NCBI GenBank assembly: GCA_963704595.1 | Contig: OY969922.1 | Span: 868,001-932,000 of the forward strand | DNA length: 64,000 nucleotides | Reading direction: 5' to 3' | Origin: Acuticoccus sp963704595 | Lineage (GTDB): Bacteria; Pseudomonadota; Alphaproteobacteria; Rhizobiales; Amorphaceae | Shown here: positions 1 through 9,212 of the stretch, piece after piece | Layout of the letters: each line of letters opens with the position of its first letter | Position numbering within the stretch: position 1 is the first letter of the stretch | Made by a program: the position numbers and the translations under genes | The notes under the pieces: generated by a model | Told to the model about the DNA's origin: nothing | What the model saw: only the letters and a program-made list of their open reading frames with translations | Databases searched by the model: none

Positions 1-207
1 CCCATCGTCATGGACGAACTCTTCGACAGGATCATCGATGTCGCCAACACCGGCATTGCCGTCCTGATGGTGGAGCAGAACGCCAAGCAGGCGCTCGAGA
101 TCGCCCACCGCGGCTACGTCCTCCAGCAGGGCCGCAACGCCTACACCGACACCGGCGAGGCGCTCCTCGCGAACGCCGATGTCCGCCGCTCGTTCCTGGG
201 GGGCTGA
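1..207 (+). CDS. livF: LivF-type ABC ATPase, C-terminal end only
   Basis: This is the last 68 residues of an ATP-binding subunit of a branched-chain amino-acid ABC transporter; the frame is open at the window edge, so the start and the Walker motifs lie upstream. The stretch VLMVEQN followed by ALEIAHRGYVLQQG is the characteristic end of LivF, covering the H-loop region and the tail, and the protein closes with the usual FLGG. The stop is three bases before the start of the livH-type permease, so the two are co-transcribed. The subunit would sit on the cytoplasmic face and power import together with the permeases at 211 and 1595. The substrate could also be an amide or urea, as in Liv-like systems, because no binding protein is visible here. 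Confidence 0.9.
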   Translation, partial: PIVMDELFDRIIDVANTGIAVLMVEQNAKQALEIAHRGYVLQQGRNAYTDTGEALLANADVRRSFLGG

Positions 208-210
208 CCG

Positions 211-1227
211 GTGGAAAATATCCTCAACGCGCTGGTCGTCCTCGCCAACTTCGCAATCATTCCCGGCCTCGCCTACGGCAGCCAGCTGGCGCTCGGCGCG
301 CTCGGCGTCACGCTGGTGTTCGCGGTCCTGCGCTTCTCCAACTTCGCCCACGGCGAGACAATGTCGTTCGGCGCGATGCTCGCGATCTTCGTGACCTGGG
401 TCCTGCAGGACTACGGCGTCTCGATCGATCCGTTGCCGACCGCGCTCCTCGCGCTGCCGGTCGCGATCCTCGGCACGGTCCTCTTCGTCCTGTTCACGGA
501 CCGCGTGGTCTACCGCTTCTACCGGGACAAGAAGTCGGACCAGGTGATCTTCATCATCGTGTCGATCGGCGTGATGTTCGTGATGGCGGGGCTGATCCGC
601 TTCATCATCGGCCCGAGCGACCAGATCTTCACCGACGGCGCCCGCTTCGTGATCTCGGCCGGCGACTTCAAACAGCTCACGGGGCTTAAGGAAGGGCTTG
701 CGATCAAGACCACGCAGGTCATCACGCTGGCAACGGCGGCGGTCTGCGTGATCTTCCTGTTCTGGTTCCTCCAGAAGACGCGGACCGGCAAGTCGATGCG
801 CGCCTACGCCGACAACGAGGATCTCGCGACCCTCTCCGGCATCGACGCCGGCCGCGTGGTGCTGATCGCGTGGACGCTGTCCGCGGCGCTGGCCGCCATC
901 GCGGGCACGCTCTACGGGCTCGACAAGAGCTACAAGCCGTTCGTCTACCAGGAGCTGCTGCTGCCGATCTTCGCCGCCGCGATCGTCGGCGGCTTCGGCT
1001 CGCCCATCGGGGCCATCGTCGGTGGCTACATCATCGCCTTCGCCGAGGTATTCATCACCTACGCCTACAAGCGTTTCCTCGGTTATCTCCTGCCTGAGGA
1101 CTGGTTGCCGGACGGTCTCGTCCAGCTTCTGGCGACCGAATACAAGTTCGCGGTGGCGTTCGTCATCCTGGTGCTGACACTCCTCCTGAGACCCTATGGT
1201 CTGTTCAACAAGAGAGCGTCGCACTGA
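211..1227 (+). CDS. livH: Branched-chain amino-acid ABC transporter permease, LivH type
   Basis: The 338-residue protein is a polytopic inner-membrane permease of the LivH family. The motifs GLAYGSQLALGALGVTLVFAVLR near the start, SNFAHGETMSFGA, and a late IVGGFGSPIGAIVGG loop (the cytoplasmic coupling region) are those of LivH. About eight hydrophobic segments can be read. It starts at GTG three bases after livF. Length is slightly above the usual 290-310, because of an insert around residues 125-165 rich in charged residues. It should pair with the LivM-type permease at 1595 to form the transmembrane channel. Substrate is not determined by this subunit. Confidence 0.9.
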   Translation: MENILNALVVLANFAIIPGLAYGSQLALGALGVTLVFAVLRFSNFAHGETMSFGAMLAIFVTWVLQDYGVSIDPLPTALLALPVAILGTVLFVLFTDRVVYRFYRDKKSDQVIFIIVSIGVMFVMAGLIRFIIGPSDQIFTDGARFVISAGDFKQLTGLKEGLAIKTTQVITLATAAVCVIFLFWFLQKTRTGKSMRAYADNEDLATLSGIDAGRVVLIAWTLSAALAAIAGTLYGLDKSYKPFVYQELLLPIFAAAIVGGFGSPIGAIVGGYIIAFAEVFITYAYKRFLGYLLPEDWLPDGLVQLLATEYKFAVAFVILVLTLLLRPYGLFNKRASH

Positions 1228-1339
1228 TGCCCGGGAGCGAGAAAATCGTTCCCGTTTCGAGTAAATCGGGAACCCTGAACGCCGACAACCGGTTGCATGA
1301 TGGAGCGATTATGTCGCGTACCTATCATGGAGCGGAACA

Positions 1340-1573
1340 ATGGCAGTCAACGAGAACAACTACTGGACGCAGAAGCGTGAAGACGGGATGTGGGAAACCA
1401 AGAAGGAGGGCGCCGACCGTGCCTCCAAGGTCTGCGAGACGCAGGCCGAATCCTGGGCCTACACCAAGGAAATGGCCCAGAAGCACAAGGGCGAAGCCTT
1501 TCTCAAGGGCATGGACGGCAAGATCCGTGAGCGCAACACCTACGGGCACGACCCCGTCTCCAGCAAGGGCTGA
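1340..1573 (+). CDS. DUF2188-like small protein inside the liv operon
   Basis: A 77-residue acidic/basic soluble protein with no signal peptide. The pattern of an N-terminal W-x-x-K segment, KKEGADRASKVCETQ, and a C-terminal DGKIRERNTYGHDP resembles DUF2188 proteins, which are small and functionally uncharacterised. It starts at ATG after a GGAGCGGAA-like ribosome site and lies between the two permease genes livH and livM, leaving 112 bases before it and 21 after it. That position is unusual, since livH and livM are normally adjacent. It may simply ride in the operon. I see no catalytic motif and assign no function. Confidence 0.75.
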   Translation: MAVNENNYWTQKREDGMWETKKEGADRASKVCETQAESWAYTKEMAQKHKGEAFLKGMDGKIRERNTYGHDPVSSKG

Positions 1574-1594
1574 CACGACAATGGCAGGACGGAC

Positions 1595-2905
1595 ATGAAT
1601 TCCAATCTCAGGTCCGTCCTTCCCTTCGTCGTCTTCTTCTTCCTCATCGCGCTGACCGGCTTCTTCCAGAGCTGGTCTTTCGCCTTTTCCATTCTCAACA
1701 TGTGTCTGGTGTCGGCCGTGATGGCGCTCGGCATCAACATCCAGTGGGGCTACGCCGGCCTCGTCAACTTCGGCGTCATGGGCTTCACCGCGCTCGGCGG
1801 CCTCGCCGTCGTGCTGGTGGCGACCGACCCGGTGCCCGAGGCATGGGCGGTCGGCGGCCACGGCGTTCTCCTCACCCTCCTCATCGTTGTCGGCTTCATC
1901 ATCGCGATCCTCGCGCTGCGGGCCGTGTCGGCGGGCATCCTGCGCTGGGTGCTGACCGTCCTCGGCGCCATCGCGGCGTTCTTCCTCGCCGCCGCGGTGC
2001 TGGTGCCCGCGACCGACGCCATCGAGAGCGTCAACCCGTCCTTCGCCGGCTTCCTCGGCGGCGCGGGCCTCCCCGTCATCGTCTCATGGCTTGTCGGCGG
2101 GCTGTTCGCAGCGGCTGCAGCGTTCGTGATCGGCAAGATCGCGCTCGGCCTCAGGGCGGACTATCTCGCCATCGCCACCCTCGGCGTTTCGGAAATCATC
2201 GTCGCCGCGCTCATGAACGAGGACTGGCTGGCGCGCGGCGTCAAGAACGTCGTCGGCCTGCCGCGCCCCGTGCCCTACGAGGTGGAACTGCGCGAGGAGG
2301 CCTGGTTCGCCGACCTTGCGGCGGCGCTCCCGTTCGATTCCATCGAGCTGTCGTCGCTGGTCGTCAAGCTCGGCTATGTCGGACTGTTCGTGGTCGTGCT
2401 CGCCGCCATCCTGTGGCTGGCGCAGCGGGCGCTGTGGTCGCCCTGGGGCCGCATGATGCGCGCCGTGCGCGACAACGAGACCGCTGCCGGCGCCATGGGC
2501 AAGGACGTGAAGCGGCTCCACCTCCTCGTCTTCGTGATGGGGTCCGCGGTGATCGGCGTCGCGGGTGCGATGCTGACCACCCTCGACGGCCAGTTCACGC
2601 CCGGCTCCTACCAGCCGCTGCGCTTCACGTTCCTGATCTGGGTGATGGTGATCGTCGGCGGGTCGGGCAACAACTGGGGCGCGACCATCGGGGCCTTCGT
2701 GGTGTGGTTCACCTGGGTGCAGGCCGAACCCATGGGCACCATTCTCATCGACAACGCCACGTTCTGGCTGGGCGAGGACAGCCCGATCCGCCAGCATCTT
2801 CTCGACAACGCCGCGCAGATGCGGCTCGTCGTGATGGGCGTCGTACTTCTGCTTGTGCTGAGGTTCGCGCCACGGGGGATCATCCCCGAGACGCAGCGCC
2901 GATAG
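1595..2905 (+). CDS. livM: Branched-chain amino-acid ABC transporter permease, LivM type
   Basis: The 436-residue protein is the second integral membrane subunit of the Liv-type importer. NIQWGYAGLVNFGVMGF near residue 50 and GAMGKDVKRLHLLVFVMGS plus MVIVGGSGNNWGATIGA in the C-terminal half are LivM hallmarks. It is roughly 100 residues longer than the common LivM; the extra length is a hydrophobic stretch around residues 85-185 that would add membrane segments, and a periplasmic-type loop with charged residues around 205-245. The ATG at 1595 is the first in frame after the DUF2188 gene. It is the last gene of the operon, followed by a GC-rich hairpin. Confidence 0.88.
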   Translation: MNSNLRSVLPFVVFFFLIALTGFFQSWSFAFSILNMCLVSAVMALGINIQWGYAGLVNFGVMGFTALGGLAVVLVATDPVPEAWAVGGHGVLLTLLIVVGFIIAILALRAVSAGILRWVLTVLGAIAAFFLAAAVLVPATDAIESVNPSFAGFLGGAGLPVIVSWLVGGLFAAAAAFVIGKIALGLRADYLAIATLGVSEIIVAALMNEDWLARGVKNVVGLPRPVPYEVELREEAWFADLAAALPFDSIELSSLVVKLGYVGLFVVVLAAILWLAQRALWSPWGRMMRAVRDNETAAGAMGKDVKRLHLLVFVMGSAVIGVAGAMLTTLDGQFTPGSYQPLRFTFLIWVMVIVGGSGNNWGATIGAFVVWFTWVQAEPMGTILIDNATFWLGEDSPIRQHLLDNAAQMRLVVMGVVLLLVLRFAPRGIIPETQRR

Positions 2906-2911
2906 GCGGAA

Positions 2912-2935
2912 GGCGGAGGCGACCGCGCCTCCGCC
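2912..2935. terminator. GC-rich hairpin between convergent livM and BCCT gene
   Basis: A perfect 10-bp inverted repeat (GGCGGAGGCG / CGCCTCCGCC) with a 4-base loop fills the short gap between the convergent ends of livM and the BCCT gene. There is no T-run, so it is not a classical intrinsic terminator. It may still slow or end transcription in both directions. Confidence 0.4.
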
Positions 2936-2943
2936 CTGGAGGC

Positions 2944-4602
2944 CTAGCTCTTCTGGAGCTTGATGAGCGCCTTCATGCCGGCGCGCTCCTCGGTGAGGCC
3001 CTTGAGGGTCGAGACCATCATCGCCAGCAGGATGAAGGCGAACGGGATGCCCGTTGCCACGGCCGCGGCCTGAAGCGCGGCGAGCCCGCCGCCGAGCAGG
3101 AGCACGATGGCGACCACGCCCTCGAAGGTCGCCCAGAACACGCGCTGGCTGACCGGAGCGTCGATCTTGCCGCCGGCCGTGATGGTGTCGATCACCAGCG
3201 AGCCGGAGTCCGACGAGGTCACGAAGAACACGATCACCAGCGTGATGCCGATGAACGAGGCAAACTGCGTCAGCGGGAAGTCTTCGAGCATCAGGAAGAG
3301 CTTGGTGTCGTCGCTGGCGGCGGCGATGGCCTGGTGCCCTTCCGCGATCACCTGGTTGATGGCAGCGCCACCGAAGGTGCTCATCCAGATGATCGACACG
3401 ACCGTCGGCACCAGGATCACGCAGATCACGAACTCGCGCACCGTGCGGCCGCGCGAGACGCGGGCGATGAACATGCCGACGAACGGCGACCAGGAGATCC
3501 ACCACGCCCAGTAGAACGCGGTCCACCCGTCCATGAAGTTGTTGTCGGTCCGCCCGAACGGGTTGGACAGCGGCAGCAGCGTCTTGAAGTAGGCGACGGT
3601 GTTGTCGAGGATGCCGGTGGCGATGACCAGCGTCGGCCCGGCGAAGAAGATGAACGCCAGAAGGAGCGCCGCGAGGACCATGTTGATCTCGGAAAGCCGC
3701 TTCACCCCGGCGTCGAGACCGGCGACCACGGACACCAGCGCGACGCCGGTGATGCACAGGATCAGGACGCTCTTCGTCATGTCGGTCTCTTCGATGCCGA
3801 AGAGGTAGTTGAGCCCGGCGCTCGCCTGTTCCGCGCCGAAGCCCAGCGAGGTCGCGAGGCCAAAGAGCGTTGCGAACACGGCGAGTGTGTCGATCACGTG
3901 GCCCGGCCAGCCCCACACCCGTTCGCCCAGCAGCGGATAGAAGGCGGAGCGCAGCGTCAGCGGGAGGCCGCGGTTGTAGGCGAAGAAGGACAGCGCCAGC
4001 GCGACGATAGCGTAGATCGCCCAGGGATGCAGGCCCCAGTGGAAGATGGTGGCACCCATGGCGAGCTCGCGCGCGCCTTCCGGGTTGCCGGCGGCACCTG
4101 CCAGCGGCGCCCAGTCGGTGCGCAGCCCGTCTTCGCCCACCACGACGCCGCCGACGGACGAGGCATAGTGCGACAGCGGCTCGGACACCCCGAAATACAT
4201 GAGGCCGATGCCCATGCCGGCCGCGAACAGCATCGCAAACCAGCCCATGTACGAATAGTCCGGCGTGGCATCGACGCCGCCGAGGCGAACGCCGCCGAGC
4301 GGGCTCAGCACGAGGAAGATGGCGAACAGGACGAAGATGTTGCCGATGCTGAGGAGGGTCCAGTCGAACATTTCGGTCAGCGCCGGACGGAGCCAGGTGA
4401 AGAAGGCCTCCGCCTGCTCCTTGAAGATCAGGGTCAGGATCACGAACCCGACGATGACGACGGCGGAGACGAAGAAGACCGGGTTGTGAACGTCGAGGCC
4501 CAGGACCTGGACGTTGTCCTGGCCGACTTCATAGTCGGTGGTCGGTGCGCCGAGGATCGTCGATGGTTCCGGGACGGGCGGGGTCGGATCAGACGATGCC
4601 AT
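2944..4602 (-). CDS. BCCT-family transporter (choline/betaine/carnitine type)
   Basis: A 552-residue secondary transporter with about twelve membrane segments after a roughly 50-residue hydrophilic N-terminus. The family signature is clear: MGIGLMYFGVSEPL around residue 130 and WTAFYWAWWISWSPFVGMF with FIARVSRGRTVREF around residues 355-390. BCCT proteins move quaternary ammonium compounds such as glycine betaine or choline with Na+ or H+. The MGIG form of the motif is common in Na+-coupled members, but coupling cannot be settled by eye. It lacks the long osmosensing C-terminal tail of BetP. It is monocistronic, convergent with livM, and preceded by about 300 bases without a gene. Confidence 0.92.
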   Translation of the reverse strand: MASSDPTPPVPEPSTILGAPTTDYEVGQDNVQVLGLDVHNPVFFVSAVVIVGFVILTLIFKEQAEAFFTWLRPALTEMFDWTLLSIGNIFVLFAIFLVLSPLGGVRLGGVDATPDYSYMGWFAMLFAAGMGIGLMYFGVSEPLSHYASSVGGVVVGEDGLRTDWAPLAGAAGNPEGARELAMGATIFHWGLHPWAIYAIVALALSFFAYNRGLPLTLRSAFYPLLGERVWGWPGHVIDTLAVFATLFGLATSLGFGAEQASAGLNYLFGIEETDMTKSVLILCITGVALVSVVAGLDAGVKRLSEINMVLAALLLAFIFFAGPTLVIATGILDNTVAYFKTLLPLSNPFGRTDNNFMDGWTAFYWAWWISWSPFVGMFIARVSRGRTVREFVICVILVPTVVSIIWMSTFGGAAINQVIAEGHQAIAAASDDTKLFLMLEDFPLTQFASFIGITLVIVFFVTSSDSGSLVIDTITAGGKIDAPVSQRVFWATFEGVVAIVLLLGGGLAALQAAAVATGIPFAFILLAMMVSTLKGLTEERAGMKALIKLQKS

Positions 4603-4898
4603 TCGTGGTCTCCTTCAAGACTTGGTTCTGGGAAAATGAGATGACGGGGCCTCCCGGCTCGGTTTGGTTGCATTCGGACAGTCGTGAAACGCGTTAAGGT
4701 CGCAGCCGCGGGCACACGCGGTCGCAAAAACGAAAAAATAGCCACTTTCCGGCGCGATGCACCGGACGGTGGCGAACAGGCGAACCTGCGACAACGATCT
4801 TGTATTGACTGCAACTGACCAAATTTGAGGCGCGGGCACAACCACCTGCGCGTCAATTGGTGCGAATTCGCGGTCTCCGGCGGCCCGGTCCCGGCGGA
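4603..4898. other. Gene-free stretch upstream of the BCCT gene
   Basis: These 296 bases lie between the start of the BCCT gene and the stop of the enolase-superfamily gene. Part of it (about 4690-4870) is less GC-rich than its surroundings and should hold the BCCT promoter. No conserved RNA or convincing small ORF is visible. Confidence 0.5.
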
Positions 4899-6023
4899 TC
4901 AGACGCGGTAGCGCGCGATCACTTCAGGGTCGGGAATGGCGCCGTGGCCGGAACGGTCGGCGATGTGGACGTGGCCGTCCTCCACCATGATCGCCCCGCC
5001 GAGGAGGCCGTCGCGCAGCGGGTTCGGGTTCACGTCGAACTCCAGGAAGCCGGCGTTGCAGGCGAGCGCGAGGTGGGCGCTGGCGGCAAGGCCGACGCCG
5101 CCTGCGAGGTAGTGCGGCGCCCACAGGACGCCGGCCTTGCGCGCCATCTCGGCGATCCGCCGGGCGCCGGAGAGCCCGCCCCACTTGATGACGTCGGGCT
5201 GGAGGACTTCTATCCCGGCGTCGATCGCGGTCTCGAACGCATCGTCGCCGCGCAGGTTCTCGCCGGCGGCGATCGGCGGGCCGATGTCGGTGAGGACGCT
5301 CCACTCGTCGGCCGGGCGGTCGGCCGCGATCGGCTCCTCGATCCAGTGCAGGCCCTCGTCTGCGAGCGCCCTGATCTGCTGCTCCGCCTCGGCGAACTCC
5401 CAGGCCTGGTTGGCGTCGACCATCAGGCTCGCGTCGGGGCCGGTGGCAGCGCGCAGGCGGCCGAGGCTGCGGCGGTCCTCCTCGGTGCCGAAGCCGACCT
5501 TCAGCTTGTAGGCGTGCCAGCCGGCCTGCTGGAGCGGGGGGATCAGTGTATCGATGTCGTTGCCGTCGATGCCGCTGGCGTATGCGGTGAGGACGCGGGC
5601 GTGCGCATCGGGCGCGAGGAGGCGCCACAGCGGCGTGCCGGCGCGCTGGGCGACCGCGTCCCACGCTGCGACGTCGAGACCGCCGACCACCTGCGCGAAC
5701 GGCCCGGGCTCGCCCGACTGCAGCGCGATCCTGTGGGTGACGTTCGTAAGATGCTCAGTCAGCGCCTCGGGGGAGGCGAAGGAGGAGCCGGTGATCATCG
5801 GCCCGAGAAGCTCGTTGACGATCCGCGCCTTGTGGAACTGCGAGAAGCCCGGAAAATTGCAGAACACTTCGCCGAGGCCGACCACGCCGTCCTCCAGCTC
5901 GAGTTCGAGCACCAGGGCCGGGCGCGCGTCGATCGAGCCGAATGCGTTGCGCATCGGCTTTTCGAGCGGGGCGCGCAGGCAAGTGGCGCGGACGGTGCGG
6001 ATGCTGAAAGCGAGATCCTGCAT
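4899..6023 (-). CDS. Enolase-superfamily (mandelate racemase/muconate lactonizing type) enzyme
   Basis: A 374-residue protein with the two-domain fold of the superfamily: a capping domain (about 1-130) and a TIM-barrel. Catalytic features visible are the KLK base motif (YKLKVGFG, near residue 172), the metal ligands in MVDANQAW, HWIEEPI and AAGENLRG, then QPDVIKWGG and the second-strand base region WAPHYLAGG, whose His suits a mandelate-racemase-like acid/base. These enzymes abstract the alpha proton of a carboxylate and dehydrate, racemise or cycloisomerise it. The start overlaps the stop of tctA (TAATG), so it is the last gene of a tctCBA operon. This suggests it acts on the imported organic or sugar acid. 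The precise substrate cannot be read. Confidence 0.87.
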   Translation of the reverse strand: MQDLAFSIRTVRATCLRAPLEKPMRNAFGSIDARPALVLELELEDGVVGLGEVFCNFPGFSQFHKARIVNELLGPMITGSSFASPEALTEHLTNVTHRIALQSGEPGPFAQVVGGLDVAAWDAVAQRAGTPLWRLLAPDAHARVLTAYASGIDGNDIDTLIPPLQQAGWHAYKLKVGFGTEEDRRSLGRLRAATGPDASLMVDANQAWEFAEAEQQIRALADEGLHWIEEPIAADRPADEWSVLTDIGPPIAAGENLRGDDAFETAIDAGIEVLQPDVIKWGGLSGARRIAEMARKAGVLWAPHYLAGGVGLAASAHLALACNAGFLEFDVNPNPLRDGLLGGAIMVEDGHVHIADRSGHGAIPDPEVIARYRV

Positions 6024-7543
6024 TATTCGACCGTTTCGTCTGGCAAATCACTCGAGCGGGGCCGGGACTGCCGCTCGCGCCAGCTCCGGAAAAACGGCAT
6101 TATTAGAAGAATAACAGCTATAATCAGAAAGATAAGGGGCAACGGCCTTGTGAACATCGGCTCCAGCGAGCCGTTGGTCATCATCAGCCCGGAGCGCAGC
6201 TTGGCCTCCATCAGCGGGGCGAGGACGAAGCCGATCACGAAAGGACCGAGCGGGAATCCGGCCCGCTCCATCGCGAAGCCGACGACGCCGAAGATCAGCA
6301 TCACCCACACGTCGAACATCGTGTTGTCGAGCGCGAAGGCGCCGACGATGCAGAAGACGAGGATCACCGGCAGCAGGAACGCGCGCGGGATGTACATCAC
6401 CATCGCCACGTAGCGGACCGCGCCCATCATCACGACGTACATCATGATGGTGGCGACGAGGCAGGACGCGATCATCGCCCACACCACCTCGGGGTTGGTG
6501 ATGAAGAGCGTCGGCCCCGGCTGGAGCGAGTGGATCATCAAGGCGCCGATCAGGATCGCGTCGATCACCGACCCCGGAATGCCCATCGCGATCAGCGGGA
6601 TGAGCGCCCCTCCCACGGTGGCGTTGTTGGCGGCCTCGGAGGCGACAATGCCTTCCTCCGAGCCCTTGCCGAATTTTTCGGGCGTCCGGCTCATGTTCTT
6701 GGCCGAGGTGTAGGCGAGGATCGAGCCGATCGAGGCGCCGATGCCGGGGAGGATGCCGACGAAGGTGCCGATCATGGAGGAGCGGAACAGGTTGAACGCC
6801 TGGTCCCGCCAGTCCTTCAGCGACATGAACAGCCCCGTCATCGAGGATTCCACGCGCTTGATCGTCTTCCCGATGGCGACCACGTCGCCGATGATCTGGC
6901 TGACGGCGAAGACGCCGATGAGGACGGGGAGGAGCTTCAGCCCCCCGTTCAGCATGTACCAGTCCCACGTCATCCGCGGCTGCCCGGCGGAGGGGTCGAC
7001 CCCCGGCATCGAAACCAGCATCCCGAGGAAGCCCGCGATCAGCCCCTTCACCATCGAGCCCTGGCTCACGGAGGCGATCAGCACCATCGCCATCAGGATC
7101 AGGGTGAAATACTCGAACGGCCCGAAGCGGGTCGCCCAGATCGACAGAGGCTTGGCAAGGAAGAGGAGCACGATCCACGACACGATGCCGCCGACGAACG
7201 AGGCGGAGATGCCGAGGCCCAGCGCACGGCCGGGGCGGCCGGCCTCGGCCATCGGGTAGCCGTCGAACGTGGTGACGACGTTGGAGGGCGTGCCCGGCAT
7301 CCGCAGCATCGTCGCGGTGATGAGGCCGCCGGTGATCGAGCCGACATACATGCCGATGAGGAGGACGATCGCGTTGGCCGGGTCCATGTAGAACGTCAGC
7401 GGCAGGGTGAGGGCGATCAGCATCGCGCCCGACAGGCCCGGGATAGCGCCGACGATGATGCCGAGCGTCGTGCCGAGGAGCGTCAGCGCGAAGGGGAGCG
7501 GGTGCGCGAGGTTGAGAAGCGCACCGAAAAGTCCATCGAGCAT
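6023..7543 (-). CDS. tctA: Tripartite tricarboxylate transporter large permease, TctA family
   Basis: The 506-residue, highly hydrophobic protein has about eleven to twelve membrane spans and the TctA hallmarks GAIPGLSGAMLIALTLPLTF near residue 35, ITATMLRMPGTPSNVVTTFDGYPM near residue 75, and VGILPGIGASIGS near residue 260, a repeat of the first motif. It forms the large membrane subunit of a TTT importer, partnered by the small TctB upstream and the periplasmic TctC. It is separated from tctB by six bases and shares bases with the enolase-superfamily start downstream. Substrates of the family are citrate and other carboxylates. The binding protein decides specificity. Confidence 0.93.
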   Translation of the reverse strand: MLDGLFGALLNLAHPLPFALTLLGTTLGIIVGAIPGLSGAMLIALTLPLTFYMDPANAIVLLIGMYVGSITGGLITATMLRMPGTPSNVVTTFDGYPMAEAGRPGRALGLGISASFVGGIVSWIVLLFLAKPLSIWATRFGPFEYFTLILMAMVLIASVSQGSMVKGLIAGFLGMLVSMPGVDPSAGQPRMTWDWYMLNGGLKLLPVLIGVFAVSQIIGDVVAIGKTIKRVESSMTGLFMSLKDWRDQAFNLFRSSMIGTFVGILPGIGASIGSILAYTSAKNMSRTPEKFGKGSEEGIVASEAANNATVGGALIPLIAMGIPGSVIDAILIGALMIHSLQPGPTLFITNPEVVWAMIASCLVATIMMYVVMMGAVRYVAMVMYIPRAFLLPVILVFCIVGAFALDNTMFDVWVMLIFGVVGFAMERAGFPLGPFVIGFVLAPLMEAKLRSGLMMTNGSLEPMFTRPLPLIFLIIAVILLIMPFFRSWRERQSRPRSSDLPDETVE

Positions 7544-7549
7544 GGTTGT

Positions 7550-8017
7550 CTAGAGCCCCGGCAGGTCGACGACGAAGACACGGGTGAACACGTACTGGAG
7601 GCCCCAGCCCGTGATGACGCCGACGAGCGCGGCGGTGGGGAGCGAACGCAGCCTGAGCCGCGTGAGGAAGGCGATTGTGACAAACAGGAACAGCGCGGTG
7701 AGCGGCGCGAAGTCCATCAGCCGCGCCTGCATCGCGGCGACGTAGACGACGGTGAGCCCGGCGGTGACCGCAGCGTCGAGCGGGCGTGGCGCGTAGCCGA
7801 GGTCCTCCGCCGGCTCGGCCGGGCGGCGAAGCGCGGTGACGATCACCATCAGGCAGAGCGCGATGATGAGGAGCGCCACGCCCTGCGGGACGGGCGCCGA
7901 GCCGAGCGGCTCGAACGTGCCGGGCGGGATGTCGCGCGTTTCCCAGAGCGCCGCGAGGCAGCCGGCGATGAACGCGGCGGCGACCCCGATTTCCCAGTGA
8001 GCCAGGCGGTTTTGCAT
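7550..8017 (-). CDS. tctB: Tripartite tricarboxylate transporter small permease, TctB family
   Basis: This 155-residue membrane protein has four predicted spans (about residues 8-27, 43-63, 82-102 and 110-150). It is of the normal size and composition for the poorly conserved TctB subunit. The assignment rests mainly on position between tctC and tctA in the same direction and on the topology, with a loop holding R-E-T-R-D-I-P-P-G after the first span that recurs in TctB proteins. The ATG start at 8017 lies about 110 bases downstream of tctC. Confidence 0.85.
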   Translation of the reverse strand: MQNRLAHWEIGVAAAFIAGCLAALWETRDIPPGTFEPLGSAPVPQGVALLIIALCLMVIVTALRRPAEPAEDLGYAPRPLDAAVTAGLTVVYVAAMQARLMDFAPLTALFLFVTIAFLTRLRLRSLPTAALVGVITGWGLQYVFTRVFVVDLPGL

Positions 8018-8127
8018 ATTCGATCCATGTGGCGACAGCAGTGGCGCCGGGAGGATGCCCGCGCAGGAGGGGAGCGGCCGCGCGGTCGGCGCGGCGGCTC
8101 ATCGCGATGCCGGTGGGACCGGGTGGG

Positions 8128-9105
8128 TTACTTCTTGGCGGCCTGCTTGGCGATGGGCTCGATCCGCTCCCACGTCTCGTCGAGCGAGGCCTGCAGCTCG
8201 TCACCCTTCAGGAACACGGGGTCGAACATCTTCTCGTCGAGGAACTTCTCGACCCGGTCGGTCGTCATCGCCTTCTCGAGTGCGTTGGCCATCCCCTCGA
8301 CGGCTTCCTGCGGCGTGTCCTTGGGGGCGAACCACCAGGACTGGACGCAGTAATCCATCTCGTAGCCGAGTTCCTTCATGGTCGGCAGGTCGGGAAGGTG
8401 CTTCACGCGGTTGGCGCCGGTGTAGGCGAGCGGCTTGATCTGCGTGTCCTCGAGCGGCTTGCCGTCCGGCCCCATGGTGAAGTTGGCGACCTCGGCGGCC
8501 GACAGCACCGTGGCGTCGATCTGCGCGCCGGTAAGGGCGGTGAAGTTGGCCGTCCCGCCGCCGATCTGCACGAAGCGGAACTTCGCGCCGTCGACGAGGT
8601 TCTGCAGCATCACCCCGCCCATGTGGTTGATGGCGCCGAGGTTGGCGCCGAAGATCAGCGTGTCGGGCTCGGCCTTGGCCTTCTCCAGCAGCTGCTCGAC
8701 GCTGTCGATCCCGGAATCCTTGCGCACCATCGGGATGACGCAGAACTCGCCGGTGGTGGCGACAGGGGTGTAGTCGCGGTAGCCGAAATCGAACACGCCG
8801 CCGCCTTCGCCGCCCATCAGCGCGATGTGGAGCGTCAGGAAGGTGTAGCCGTCGGGCTCGGCCTCCATCACCTGCCGCGCGCCGACCGAATAGTGGCCGC
8901 CGACATTGATGACGGTGATCGGCTCGGGAAGGAGGTCATTCTCCTCGATCGCCGCGGCGAAGGCGCGCGTGATCTGGTCGGACGTGCCGCCCGCGCCGAA
9001 CGGGACGATGACCTTGATCGGCTTCTCCGGCCACTCGGCCATGGCGGTGCTTGCCGCTCCCAGCACAAATGCTGCGGCGAGCGCGGTCGTTACCATCAAT
9101 TTCAT
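8128..9105 (-). CDS. tctC: Tripartite tricarboxylate transporter substrate-binding protein, TctC family
   Basis: A 325-residue periplasmic binding protein. A Sec signal peptide ending around AMA-E (residue 23) precedes WPEKPIKVIVPFGAGGTSDQITR, the family's opening, and a later segment ADLPTM-type motif appears as HLPDLPTMKELGYE with QSWWFAPKDTP. TctC proteins bind a carboxylate with two loops contacting the carboxyl group. It is the promoter-proximal gene of the minus-strand operon tctC-tctB-tctA-enolase gene. The 107 bases to the divergent sulfatase gene must hold both promoters. Confidence 0.93.
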   Translation of the reverse strand: MKLMVTTALAAAFVLGAASTAMAEWPEKPIKVIVPFGAGGTSDQITRAFAAAIEENDLLPEPITVINVGGHYSVGARQVMEAEPDGYTFLTLHIALMGGEGGGVFDFGYRDYTPVATTGEFCVIPMVRKDSGIDSVEQLLEKAKAEPDTLIFGANLGAINHMGGVMLQNLVDGAKFRFVQIGGGTANFTALTGAQIDATVLSAAEVANFTMGPDGKPLEDTQIKPLAYTGANRVKHLPDLPTMKELGYEMDYCVQSWWFAPKDTPQEAVEGMANALEKAMTTDRVEKFLDEKMFDPVFLKGDELQASLDETWERIEPIAKQAAKK

Positions 9106-9212
9106 GGTTTCTCTCCCTGATTGTCGTTTCCTGCCCGTCTTACGCGGGTCTGCCCATGGGTTTAGGCTAACCCTGAGATATCACGCTGACAAGCGAGAGG
9201 GCGGCCGGACGG

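Noticed and set aside
4603..4860. Short ORFs upstream of the BCCT gene
   Set aside because: They lie in a promoter-like, less GC-rich stretch, overlap each other, and show no protein-like features.
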